64,000 bases of DNA from Sipunculus nudus (lineage: Eukaryota; Annelida; Sipuncula; Golfingiida; Sipunculidae), in assembly GCA_026874595.1 (NCBI GenBank), contig CM049320.1, forward strand, positions 33,144,214-33,208,213. Reading direction: 5' to 3'. Numbering within the stretch: position 1 is the stretch's first letter; every line of letters begins with the position of its first letter. Below, piece by piece: positions 26,201-40,600 of this stretch. A program made the translations under genes and the position numbers. The notes below the pieces were generated by a model that saw only the letters and a list, made by a program, of their open reading frames with translations, ran no database searches and was not told the origin of the DNA.

Positions 26201-28653
26201 TAATAATTTGAAGAAAATATATACAGAGAGACAGAGGCGTTGTAACTCCCATCGTAACCCCCCCCCCTCCATCAAGTCCTTCTGCCTGTGGAGTGGGGAT
26301 TTTATAGCAACTGTATACATATCATAAAATAGAAAAAAAAGTTTAATTAAAGTTTAAATTAAAAAAATTGGATCTCATTAGACAAATGTGTAAAATGTTG
26401 AACTGTCAACAGCCTGTCAAAAAGGTATCCAATGAAAACGCAAGGTCAGATCTTAAAATATTATTTGCAACAATTTCTTCAATCATATCAACCAACCATA
26501 GCCTAGATTACCTCTTTCTCTCAGACTTTATTTACATTTCATAATATTTTAGATTTTAACCGTCCAGGTGTTTAAGTACTGTTGAATGCTCCGTCCCTCT
26601 CACTCTATCTCCTTTTCTCTCTACATCCAACCCTCCTTGCTGCCCACACTGTTTCCTTCTCCGAACCCCATCCCAATGTCAGCCTCAGTAAACGAGAACA
26701 AGTTGAATCAGATATATTCATATTTTTATATATTGTATAACTGTTTGTTACCTATGTACGTGCCAGAAATTATGTCAATATTGTGTAATATGTAGACGTG
26801 GTGGGCATCAATATAATGTACCTTGTCAAGACCTAAGAGATATCATGTCATACAGTCACAATTCATAAATCCACTCTTCAGCATAGTTAATAATAACATT
26901 ATATATGTCAAATTGAAATCTTGCAGACTTCCATACACTATAGATCCTTCAACAAATAGCCTTATCATCATTCTACCCACTGCTTAGTGTTCTGTCATTG
27001 CATTCATATTTGCTCAAATATATTGCTATTTTCAACAGCTCCCAAATAAATAAAAAATAAACCACTATATTTACTCCATATTAATCAATCAGTCAGGTAA
27101 TTTCATACATGATTTACTCACATATGACATTATATTCCTTTATAATAGCCTAATAGGTCCATGATATTCATAAGGTTTGTCGACTAAATATAGGATCACA
27201 ATGGTGATACATTAATAGTTCAATCATGATCAGCTGAGCGCCGTGACCCATAGGTCCCTTGTTTTCTACTTGTTCATCAAATTACCTACCCTAATTATGT
27301 TTCCCCTTCCATATGGGAGACATAGTGTTTGGTCTGTTGTCTGTGTAATTTCTTGTGGATATGATAACTTTTGAACAACTCAACATTTTTCCATGAAATT
27401 TGAAATTTAAATTGTTTCTACCAATATCTTGAACATTTAAAAAAAAATGACCTTGACCTTCATTATCAAGGCCAAATAGGCTGAAATAAAAATTTATTGT
27501 GAACCCCATAACTTTTGAACTATCACAATTTTTTTCCTCAAATTTGAAACACTAATTGTTTCAACTAAGTTCTTTGAAAATTTCAAATCTTTATTAAGAT
27601 TTGTTATGATTTACAATAATTATACATTTATTTTCTTTTGTGTTTCAGATGCTCAAAGAAGAGATTACAACTGAAAAATTTTATCCAGTCCTTTTCCCAA
27701 AGGTTTGAACATTTATGTATTTGTCTCTTAGCATTATAAGTAATTTGTCCTAAATAGGAAAAATTACAGTTCTGCTAGAAAAATCAGCTCATCAGTCAGA
27801 AGGTTGGCCAAAGAGTATGTAGCACTCCTTTAATAACTTCATCAATGAAGAGTTTATTGTTTTGTTTTCTTTTGAATCTTATGATAAAATCATATTTTGA
27901 TTCATACTATTTTAAAATGTGTCATTTTTTAACAAATACATTACAGTTATTGCATGCTTAATAGCAAAGTAATTAACACAGGATATGATATCTATATATG
28001 ATATATATATGATATATCTTATCTTACTGTCACCCTGAATGTAAATAATAGAAAATTCTACAACACACTTTTCTTTTCTTGAAGGGGTCAGAGCTGCTCG
28101 TAGCATATGACGAACATGTTCTGTCCAACACATACAAGTTTGGTGTTGTCTGTCAAAAATATGGCCAGGTAAAACATAAAACAGCTTGTAATGCTGATTT
28201 TATCAGCGAAACTCAGTACACCTTGTGTTTATCTAGGTCACGATACCTGTATTAAAGAACACATGACAAATTATGTATTCAAGATGATGAGATATTCAGA
28301 GAATTCAAGATTAATCTTATGAGAAATATGTATAAAATAAAGATATTATTCTAATATATTTTATTTTGTTTGATTGATTTTGATCTGTAATGTATTATAA
28401 ATATCAGAGAATCATATAAATAGTAATATCTTTAATTCAACTTTAATTTGTGTGGTACTTTGAAATTGTTTGATTGATTTTTATCTGTAATGTATCATAA
28501 ATATCAGTGAATCATATAAATATTAATATCTTTAATTCAACCTTAATTTGTGTGGTCCTTGGAAATTAAAAAAATTGCAAGTAGATGTTTAATGCTTTAT
28601 TAATTGTATCCGCCAAAACGAAGTTTTGCGGATACTATGTTTTTGACCGGGTT

Positions 28654-28687
<34 letters not shown>

Positions 28688-31600
28688 GTTCGTTTCCGGA
28701 GAACTCCTCTGAGACTACTGGACAGATTTTTCCGAAACTTACACAAATTATCGGGTCACATGTGAACTGGTGCCTAACCAAGTGACCTTGACCTCTGACC
28801 TTTCGTCTCTGCCCAGCGTCCGTTTGTGCGTCTGTTTACACACATAAACCCATATATCTCGGGAACCGTTTGACCGATCCGGAAAATTTTTTTACACAAA
28901 TGTAGCCCTGGGATAGCTTTATAACATACACAACAAAAGGTGGCGCCACCTGCAACCATGTTTGCACAGTGTCCATCTGTTCATCTGCCTGGGGTTAAAA
29001 TCACTCATATCTCTGCAGTGGTTTGACTAATTCACCTAAAATTTGGCATGCATATACATCCTAGATAGCTTTCTCAATTTTATGACAGGTGGCGCCACCT
29101 ACATTCACGTTAACGCTCCACACATAAACCGATATATCTCGGGAACCGTTTGACCGATCCGGAAAAAATTTTTACACAAATGTAGCCCTGGGATAGCTTT
29201 ATAACATACACAACAAAAGGTGGCGCCACCTGCAACCATGTTTGCACGGTGTCCATTTGTTCATCTGCCTGGGGTTAAAATCACTCATATCTCTGCAGTG
29301 GTTTGACTAATTCACCTAAAAATCGGCATACATATACATCCTAGATAGCTTTCTTGATTTTATGACAGGTGGCGCCACCTACATTCACGTTGACGCTCCA
29401 CACATAAACCCATATATCTCGGGAACCGTTTGACCGATCCGGAAAAAAATTTTACACAAATGTAGCCCTGGGATAGCTTTATAACATACACAACAAAAGA
29501 TGGCGCCACCTGCAACCATGTTTGCACAGTGTCCATTTGTTCATCTGCCTGGGGTTAAAATCACTCATATCTCTGCAATGGTTTGACTAATTCACCTAAA
29601 ATTCGGCATGCGTATACATCCTAGATAGCTTCCTTGATTTTATGACAGGTGGCGCCACCTACATTCATGTTAACGCTGCAGACATCCAAGCTCATATCTC
29701 GGGAACCGTTTGACCGATCCGGAAAAAAATTTTACACAAATGTAGCCCTGGGATAGCTTTATAACATACACAACAAAAGGTGGCGCCACCTGCAACCATG
29801 TTTGCACAGCGTCCATCTGTTTGTCTGCTGTGGGATAAAATCACTCATATCTCTGCAGTGGTTTGACTTTTCCACTTGAAATTTTGCATGTGTATATATC
29901 TTGGATAGTTTCAAGTTCAAATAACAGGTGGCGCCACCTACAATCATGTTTATGTGGCAGAGATCCAATACTAATATTTTACATATGTAACTCTATATCC
30001 CCTTGCCACTCAATCCATGCCTCACTTCACCCGTCCTTCTCTGATTTTGGCGGATACACGTAGTCGCTTGTCGACTACCCGTATTCTAGTTAAAAATTAA
30101 TATATGATCAGTTGCATTCATAATGATAATGATAAATCTGAAAATATCATTACTTGCATAATATAGAATTGGAAACCTGCTGTATTTATAAATTCTCTTA
30201 TCTCCCAATTCATTAAAACATATATAACATTATATTTTTGCCTTCATGTTCTCTATAAACCTTCTGATTCAGTATTAATTTCTTGTATTTTACAGAAATG
30301 TGAGGAGGAGCTGTTTAGTAATCGTGACCACAGTAAAACCATGGAGGAATTCCTAGAGTTATTAGGGGACAAGGTCACACTCAAAGATTTTAAAGGGTAA
30401 ATATTATTAATGCGTGGTAAAATCCTTTACATATAATGCTGTACCATATATAATACTCCTTTTCTCAAAATAACCAATAGGTGCTGAAAACATAAAAATG
30501 TTACAAAAGTGTACCTGTATATTGCTACTAATATATTCGAGAGGAACATGGGGAAACAAAATTTTATCACTTGGTAACATTCACAACACACAAATGTTGA
30601 TGAACAACACACAAATTTGAATATAGGGTTTGACAGTCAGGTTATAATAAGCTAAAATGTATGCATGTGAATGAGTGATCACGTGACTCCACAAAGAAAA
30701 CATACATATCAGTATACATTTTGTTTGTCTTTTTAATGGTTATTGTTTTAAACTCTTCACTTTTAAACTCTTTTAACATGGAGTAAATATGATATGGTTT
30801 TGAATTCTATGTTTTCTTTAATGTAAGGGTTTGTTGACTCGATACAGTTTTGAACTCTGTATGTTTCATCATGGCTTTTTTTCAGGTACACAATACATAA
30901 TTTTGTACATAACATTTAACATTATTACAGGTTCCGAGGTGGTCTGGATACGCAGTATGGCCAGACAGGTCTGAAATCAATATACACAGAATTCCGGGAC
31001 AGAGAGGTCATGTTCCACGTGGCCACAATGTTACCTTATGCTGATGGGGACCCACAACAGGTAGGGGACTAGGGTGGATGAGCATGGATTGAGTAAAGTG
31101 AGAAGAGCTATGCCATTTACTGTGGTTGCTTTTTGTTCTTAAGGGTTTCAAATTCACAATGTACGCAGGATTTTATCACAATGTTCGCAGAGAATTTATC
31201 ACAAAAAATAAAACCTTCATGACAGCATCAGACCTGTTCTAAGACAGCTTCACTGGCTGCCTGTCGAAAGGAGAATCACATTTAAAGTCCTCACACAGGT
31301 GTATAAAGCGCTGAATGATAGCCTGTATCCACTGTATTTGCGCCAACTGTTTGTGGAATATTCTCCCCACAGGTCTCTTCGTTCTTCTGATGCTCACAGG
31401 ATAGCCTGTGTACTTCGCTCCCATAATGTATATGGTGACAGACAATTTTCCAAGTACGCTGCCACCGCATGGAATTATTTACCAGACTCTGTTAAAGCGT
31501 ATACACATATTGAATCATTTAAGCGTGCTCTCAAGACATACTTATTTTCTTAACCCTTTGTATCAGCGCATAGAAATGTATATTATATTTGCGCTTTATA

Positions 31601-34600
31601 AATGAACTCTATCATATCATATCATATCATGAAAAAGAGGCTCCATTATTGAAGGCAGTTCAAGATTGATATCATGAATAATAATTGATCCTTTATGTTA
31701 TCGTTAATCTAATATAGCTTTCGTAAATAATCAGATCTTATAAAATTATCTTCCCTTAAAGAACAGCAGTCTCTACTCATTTGTTCCCTGCCTTACTCTG
31801 TGTAAGCTATGTATGGTGAGATCACGAAAATTGAACCCTCGTAAAACTGAAATGGTTAAAATTGGGAAATGTTAACCTCGAGAATATGAAGCTATCGACT
31901 GGAAAGCTTCTCCTTAATTGAGATGATCATGTGATAGACTGTCATGTGATCTTTTAAACACCCACATAAAGGATCAACCAAGGAGTCTTTTAAAAAGAAT
32001 ATTTGACCCATAAGTTGTATATCATTTTAAACCTGGTATAGTGTTTGTGTTGATGGTATAGTTATTTTTGTTCCATTTTCATTAATTTCATATCATATAT
32101 TCATTATGAAAATTGTTCAAATAGTACGTTATTTTAAACACCCAAATTTTAACCTGCTTTTTAATGGGCTAATATCAAACTTAATGAATTGACAATATTT
32201 CACCATTTGTCTTTCTAAATAACAATATTAAATTATAATTTTTTGTTAATATGTATTTACTTATATTTATATAACATATCTAAAGGATAATAAATTTGAA
32301 CATTTTTTTTTTTTGCAGCTACAGAAAAAACGTCACATTGGAAACGACATTGTGGCGATCATATTTCAGGAGGAGAACACGCCGTTCATGCCGGACATGA
32401 TTGCTTCACACTTCCTTCATGCTTACATCCTTGTGCAGCCATTTGAATCTAGTCAAGGGGAAACCTGTTATAAGGTAGACGTCGTAAATGCAAGTCTTCT
32501 GCAAGTTTCATGTGTTAAACTAGTAAAAACACGACTAATAAGGTTACACAAAATTAAAAAGAAAATTAGTTTACAGAGCCTTGTCTGGACCATATATATG
32601 GAGTCAGCAGACAAATTAATTATGAAATAAATATTTTTTTGAAAATTTACTGGTCTTGACACTATACAAAATGTTGCCTACTTGTAGTAGGTATTCATTA
32701 AGATGAGGATTGTGTCAGAATTTGTCATCCCAGAATAAATCCACATTTATGCCTTAATTGTCTGATAGTAGGTTGAATTCCAAGTCAGTGTGTCATTTAT
32801 TTTATGTTTTATATGTTACAATTAAGTGCAACAACAAATGATGACATTTAGAGAATCTTATATTAGAGTAATTCTATTAAGCTATTAGTTTATATTTATG
32901 TGAATTTTTATTCATGGTAAATTTGTGCTTGTTTACCATACATATGCTAATGAGGACCTTACATCACAGGTCTCCGTCACAGCGAGGGATGACGTCCCTT
33001 TCTTTGGGCCAACACTTCCTAGTCCTGCCATATTTAAACAGGTAATATACTTAATGATCAATTATCATAAATTTAAAGGATAAATTATTAATCTTCATGG
33101 ATGGATTTCAGGGTTTATAATCTAAGGCTTGGAATATGACAGAACTAATAACCTGTGATAATGACATAATTAGGCTGAACCTTTATCAAGAATCTTTCAA
33201 GATTCACTGCTTGCCTTTAAGGTACTGGCTGGATTGAAATATGGACCTTTTGCAATGTGGACAAGTGATGTAATCATGAGGATACATTTTACCTTATTAT
33301 ATTTTTAAATAGTTTTTTTCTAAAGTATATTTTAATAATGATGAGCACTTGGCCAGTTTGGACTTAGGTTATACTGTGTTATGATAAAAATCTATGTCCA
33401 ATTCCCGTTGACTGTCAATGACTGTCAGCTCAAAATCATGGCCCATGGGCCATTAGTTATGTTATAATTATTCCTTAAAATTCTTAAATTGGTTCATAAA
33501 AGTGCATGAACTTTCTTATGTATATATGAATCCTGAGTAAAATTGGCAACATCAGCAGTGAAAAATGTTCAGTCCTGACATTAACTTAAGCTTTGGTCTC
33601 AAAGTAAACATGACTTCTCATTATTTAGTATTATTATCAATATTCTAAATATTCTGATTTTTTTAATAACAGGGTGCTGAGTTTCGAGAGTTCTTGCTGA
33701 CAAAGCTGATCAATGCTGAGAATGCTTGCTACAAAGCCGACAGATTTGCCAAATTAGGGGTAAGTGAAGGAGGCTCTGACCATAGAGATTTAGTATTTCT
33801 TGTTAATCATTATTGTGACATGTATAGGTTCCATGTGATGGTGAATAAAATCCTACTATAACTTGAGGATTTGGATGTGGTAAAAAAAAGTGTTAATCCA
33901 CTCTAAACTTTGCTGATATATGTTAAATAAAATAAAAACTAAAACATATTCAGAAGGCAAGCATGAAAATCACTGAAAGCAAAAATAACAAGAGGCAGAA
34001 GTGGGGGACATAAATTCCACAAATTTGCTTGTTTTTTTTCCCTAGTGAAATGTCATGGTACAAACTACTTCATTTAAAGTAGACTAAAAGTTGTCACCAG
34101 CTCAGAGCCCAATTTAATTGCTTGTTTCAACCCTGTTTGGGCAACACTAAATAAAGCCATTGGTAAACTTACAGGAGCGTACAAGGACAGCCCTGCTGGA
34201 TGCCCTGTTTCAGGACCTGCAGCAGCAAAACCTGGAGCTGTTCAGCTACATGCCAGCCCTGGAAAACAAACAGGAAAGCAGTAGTTTCTTTGACAGCTTC
34301 AAGAGGGCGCTGACAGGCAAGAACAAAAACAACCAATCAACTGACAGCCCAGCCTCCGCAACAAAGCGAGTCAATGGTCTGGTCTCCCCACTGCCGGTGC
34401 TCGGTGAAAATGACAATACGCCAACTCTTGTAAGTATAATATAATCCACTAAAAAACTGTAAAGCTGTGTTTCCATGTGTGTGTATGTGCATGTGAAAAA
34501 CTCCTGTGTTTCCATAGGAGTTGCACACATTATGTTTTGTTTAGTTAACCAGAGATTATGGTTGCTGAAACTTACTCTCAGAATGCCATCATGCAGAAAA

Positions 34601-37600
34601 ACCTAATATGTAATAATTTTAAAAATATATATAAAATTACACTGCACTGAACTTGTACCTGGTCCTAGAACTTTAGCAGACTTACAACCACTTGTCACAT
34701 AAGCCAAGTGGTCATGTGACAACCCCTGAGTCATCATTGAGTCTGTTGATGAAGACCATGTGATATGGTCCAAAGCCACAACTATATATGAACAATGCAA
34801 GTTGCTGAGAGGAGAGTTTTTACTAATGTTATCAATTGTTCTTGTTTCAGTCAAAGTCTAGCCGATCTCGAAGTTCCCGTAAAGGTTCCTCATCATCTTG
34901 TAACACCATAGAACGTAAAGGCAGCGACAAATCAATGAATGGCGAAAAAGGGTAAGTCTTTGGACACTTGTAGTCTACAGGCATGCATATATCTTGGGTT
35001 CTGATAATTGTAATATATATATATATATTGTAATATATGCAGTTTAAATTTGCATAATAGAAACATATATATTGGCTTGCGGATATAACTACATATGTAC
35101 TTTATATTGTCATAATGACTTAAGCATTATTACTTTAATTTGAATAATTTTTAGCTCAGCTGACTATAAGTCATCTGAGCTATAGTCGTGGTCCATTGTC
35201 CGTCGTCCGTCCGTCTGTCCGTCCGTCCGTCCGTCCTCAATTTTTTACTAAAAACCAATTTTCACACTTCAGGACTGCCTAATATCAAACATATATCATC
35301 TTTTTTTCCTCATATTTGTATCCGCCAAAACGAAGTTTTGCGGATACTATGTTTTTGACCGGGTTCCGCCGCCGCCGCCGCGTTCGTTTCCGGAGAACTC
35401 CTCTGAGACTACTGGACAGATTTTTCCGAAACTTACACAAATTATCGGGTCACATGTGAACTGGTGCCTAACCCAATGCGAATTGACCTCTGACCTTTCG
35501 TCTCTGCCCAGCGTCCGTTTGTGCGTCTGTTTTCACACATAAACGCACAATCTCGGGGACCGTTTGACCGATCAGGAAAATTTTTTTACACAAATGTAGC
35601 CCTGGGATAGCTTTATAACATACACAACAAAAGGTGGCGCCACCTGCAACCATGTTTGCACAGTGTCCATCTGTTCATCTGCCTGGGGTTAAAATCACTC
35701 ATATCTCTGCAGTGGTTTGACTAATTCACCTAAAATTTGGCATGCATATACATCCTAGATAGCTTTCTCAATTTTATGACAGGTGGCGCCACCTACATTC
35801 ACGTTAACGCTCCACACATAAACCCATATATCTCGGGAACCGTTTGACCGATCCGGAAAAAAAATTTACACAAATGTAGCCCTGGGATAGCTTTATAACA
35901 TACACAACAAAAGGTGGCGCCACCTGCAACCATGTTTGCACGGTGTCCATTTGTTCATCTGCCTGGGGTTAAAATCACTCATATCTCTGCAGTGGTTTGA
36001 CTAATTCACCTAAAAATCGGCATGCATATACATCCTAGATAGCTTTCTTGATTTTATGACAGGTGGCGCCACCTACAATCACGTTAACGCTCCACACATA
36101 AACCCATATATCTCGGGAACCGTTTGACCGATCCGGAAAAAATTTTTACACAAATGTAGCCCTGGGATAGCTTTATAACATACACAACAAAAGATGGCCC
36201 CACCTGCAACCATGTTTGCACAGTGTCCATTTGTTCATCTGCCTGGGGTTAAAATCACTCATATCTCTGCAATGGTTTGACTAATTCACCTAAAATTCGG
36301 CATGCGTATACATCCTAGATAGCTTCCTTGATTTTATGACAGGTGGCGCCACCTACATTCATGTTAACGCTGCAGACATCCAAGCTCATATCTCGGGAAC
36401 CGTTTGACCGATCCGGAAAAAATTTTTACACAAATGTAGCCCTGGGATAGCTTTATAACATACACAACAAAAGGTGGCGCCACCTGCAACCATGTTTGCA
36501 CAGCGTCCATCTGTTTGTCTGCTGTGGGATAAAATCACTCATATCTCTGCAGTGGTTTGACTTTTCCACTTGAAATTTTGCATGTGTATATATCTTTGAT
36601 AGTTTCTCGTTCAAATAACAGGTGGCGCCACCTACAATCATGTTTATGTGGCAGAGATCCAATACTAATATTTTACATATGTAACTCTATATCCCCTTGC
36701 CACTCAATCCATGCCTCACTTCACCCGTCCTTCTCTGATTTTGGCGGATACACGTAGTCGCTTGTCGACTACCCGTATTCTAGTTACCATAAATATTCCT
36801 CTATATAGTTCCTATGTACATGCCAGAAATTATGTCTGTATTATTTAATTTTAAAAAGTTATGGGCCCAAACATAATGCATTTTGTAAAAAATCAGGAAA
36901 GATATTTGATCACTTAACACAAAAAATGTTAAAGCTATCGACCTTTTTTCCAGTAATATAACTTTAATTAATCAAAATTAAATTGTATACCCCAAATTAG
37001 ATGAAAATCTTTTAAATTTTTTAAAATATTAATAAAAATAAAAAATTGGTACCTTAAATTTTGCCCAACTTTGACCATGGCACGTTTTTTTCCTGTAAGT
37101 ACTGTGGATTTAATTTTCACAGCATGTTTTTGTTAGCACTTCATCTGTTAACACCAAAAATTTGAAACCAGTTGATCAAAAACTGTAGATTTTAATAAGT
37201 TTTCAAGCACCATGTAACATATTGTTTACATCAAGCTAGTGTTATGCAGTTTGCAAGAGCTCAGCTCCCCAGCTTCAGCTCTTAGTTCCTTAAATTCGGC
37301 ATACAGTTAGATGTCTCAAAAATCCCCTACCATGCCAAGAATTTGGTCACTAGGACTTAATACCTTCGAGATATTAATGAAAAACTTCATTTTTCCATTA
37401 AAAACCCATTGTTACACTTCAAGACTGCCTAATATCAAAACCACTGATCTGACTTTAATCATAAATAATATACATATTTTTCATTCTCTATGCACATGCC
37501 AGAATGATGTCAGTATTGTGTAATTGTTTAAAGTTATGGGCCCAAACATAATGCACTTTGTAAAAAATCAAGAAATATATTTACTCCCTTAACAAGGGCA

Positions 37601-40600
37601 TTGCTGAAGCTAGAGATTTTTTTGTCAGGGATGTAACATTATTTAATCAAGATTCAATTGAATACCCAAAATTAGTTCTGAATTTTTCAAATTTTATAAG
37701 TTATTAGTATAAATATAAAATTAGTACCTTTAATTTTGCCCAACTGTGACCATGGCATGTTTGTGTCCTGTGAGCACTGTTGATATAATTTTCATATCAT
37801 GCACACATTAGGATTTCAGCTTTTTAGTTTAGAAAGCTGAAAGAAATTGGCCAAAAATTGTAGCTTTTATTAATGTTTTTTATGAGACCCTGTCAGACTT
37901 TGGCTCTCTCCAGCCCCTCTTGAGTCACCTGTATGTTGACCTTGTTGACCTTTCAACAAATTATGCATGCTTGAGGCGAGGCATACAGGAATCCAGGCAG
38001 CTTATGGCCAGCCACAGTTGATCCAGGTGTCCAACCCAACTCATCTAGTAGTTTTAACCAACAACATAACAATAAACAATAAATTAATAAATTTTTATTG
38101 GTTTTTAATAACAAATTAAAGAAAAATAGAAAAGGAATTTGTTAGTTTATAATAACAGGAAATTAACTTGCAGTTACTGATGATATAAGAATCTTGTATC
38201 GATGGGTAGAATGTCACATATTCCAAATAACACCATGCAGTCACCTGTGGCATTTTTCAGTTCAATTTTAATGATAAAGAAGTAAATCATATTATTCATT
38301 ACTAATCATTAGGGATCATATGAAGGAAATTAATGATAGACAAAGATGCAGTTGATAATATTAATCTAGATTCCTACTGTGTCTAGTGTGTACATTGATG
38401 TGAAATTAGTCCAAAATGAATTTTTTACAGTTATTTTTTAATATAAATAAAAGCCATAAAACCAGGTACTTATGATCATTATTTAAATGTGTGAATTTTT
38501 GTATATTCTGGATTCTCAACATCATTGGTTGGTGAAACTGAATAAATACCAGACATGGTGCGAATACTTTGTAATTGTATTTAAATACGAATATGATTGT
38601 GTACTCCATTATAAAATTTCTTGCATAAAGAATAGGAATTCAGGTAAAAATGAAAGTATATGAATACTCGTGCAAATACTTTCAAAATGTATTCATGAAT
38701 GCATTCATGAATATATTCTTTAATATTATTTTAATAATCATATTAGTTATATTTCATTTTAAAAAATCATATGATTCTCTTATTATTTTTAATAAAAATT
38801 ATATTTGGGACAATATTTGTAATTTTTTTTAATAAATAGTTAAACTCTTATATTATATGTTCTGCTTATAAGTTATATGGCCAAGTCAAAATCTGTGTGA
38901 CAATAGTACTCCATTTGTTAATAAAATAAATGAAATCAATCCTCTTCCCTGTCTCAAAAGGTACTATCAAAATCATACATAAGCTAAACAACATCAACTC
39001 ATAATACAGCTTATATTTATTACCACACAAAACCAGCATGTGCCTCATTTCTAAATAATATTTTTTTATCATATATAACAGCTGAGCGTCGTGACCTATA
39101 GGTCCCTTGTTCATGTATATGTTTTTATTTTTATTCACATTTGTTTTTAACTGAAAATTAATATTAGTTAATAAATATAGTATTTCTTCCATATTCCTGA
39201 TAATACTGCATGCAATATTCTTTCTGAAATCACAGTATTTTTCAGCCACTAAAAATCTTTTGCAACTGCAAAACCAAACCAAATATGCAAATATTACCTT
39301 ATATGGAAAATAGCTTTGTTTTTGATTAGTTCATCTGAATTTTTCTGCACCCTGATTGGTCTGTTAGCACCACACATGTTTTAACCTATTCACATCCAGT
39401 TATTTTTCTACCCCGGATTGTGAATTATTTAAAATTCAGAATATCCTAATCCAAATTTGTCAGCTTTCCACTACAGGTCCTGATGCAAAATTAATCCAAT
39501 GCAAGACATATAACAGTTACCTGTAATCTACAAAGTAATAAAATACATGTACTTGTTTACCATTGAGCTGAAAATTAGACATTTGAAATTAATTTATTTA
39601 CCTGTAAGTGTGCTGTAAAAATTGTATTTATGAGAATACAACATTTTGCACTTTTATTTTCATTTATATAGTTAAATTTATTGATCTCACCCTTGATATT
39701 TTCAATGAAAGCTTATCTGAGCTGCTTTATTAATCAACGTACAATTGAATTTTATCTCATAGAGAAAACTTGTTGAGCAGTATTTTTAAAAAGATACAAA
39801 AGATTAATTGCTAAAACTTGAAGCACATTGTATGACATTATAAATAGTTAGCCAAGGCCTTCAGCTGAGCAACATGACCTAATTATTGCCTTTAATATAA
39901 TCTTACATAATATTTCCTTCAATATAAATAATTTTTTTAAAATCCTTAAAATAAAAAAACCTTTTCATTGAGGAAATATTACTCTGAGAACTAAAATCCA
40001 ATCTTTACTTGTATGGATTTGAAATGTGAGTTCAAAATCATTTGATATGGGAATTTTTCTTTTTGTGTAAGTGTCACTTTGGCATTTCTCATGATTTTCC
40101 ATCTCAATAGTGACCCTGCATGAACCTTTCCTCAGCTGTTTTGTTAAACAACACAGTACACCATAGAATTTACATTAGAAAAACCCTGTGCTTATCTTAG
40201 ATGTGCAGTAAAACTGTGCCTTATGACAACCTCTAATAGTGACCACCTCAAAGTAACGACCACTTATTCACAGTCCCAATTGCTTTTTGCTCTATATACA
40301 AGACCTCTCTTACCCGGAAAATGTGACCACTGTATCATGGTCCCATTGGTGGTCATAATTTCAGGAGTTTTACTGTATGTCACATGACCATGTCACATAA
40401 CCATAATTATCATCACTTGCGATTTTGTTATTACGTCACTCACAGAGATCACTGCCTGCTGATTGCTTGCTGTTTCTGTGTATTTCAGCATGCCTGTTGT
40501 CCTCGAGTGTGCTAGTGTTAGTAGTCACAGTAGCGTAACGCAAGCCTCATTCAAGACCTGTAGTCCTGCACCCTCACCTGATTCTAGTCCCGACCTGGTC

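Larger units (their letters stand above)
35153..39111 (+). mobile_element. Family A element, copy 3 (A1), split by a nested family B insertion
   Basis: Head hairpin at 35153; tail ends GACCTATAGGTCCCTTGTT at 39111. Removing the nested element (35318-36783) leaves about 2.49 kb, the size of copy 1 at 5218. The tail half is nearly collinear with copy 1, down to the ATTCATGAAT mini-repeat, which has fewer units here (38690-38720). It lies in intron 16, in the sense orientation of Rap1GAP. Between the head and the insertion it lacks roughly 150 bp seen in copies 1 and 2. Confidence 0.82.

Noticed and set aside
28861-29950. Regular 280-bp repeats considered as a CRISPR-like or gene array
   Set aside because: Units are contiguous satellite monomers without unique spacers, inside a eukaryotic transposon; short open frames in them repeat with the monomer.
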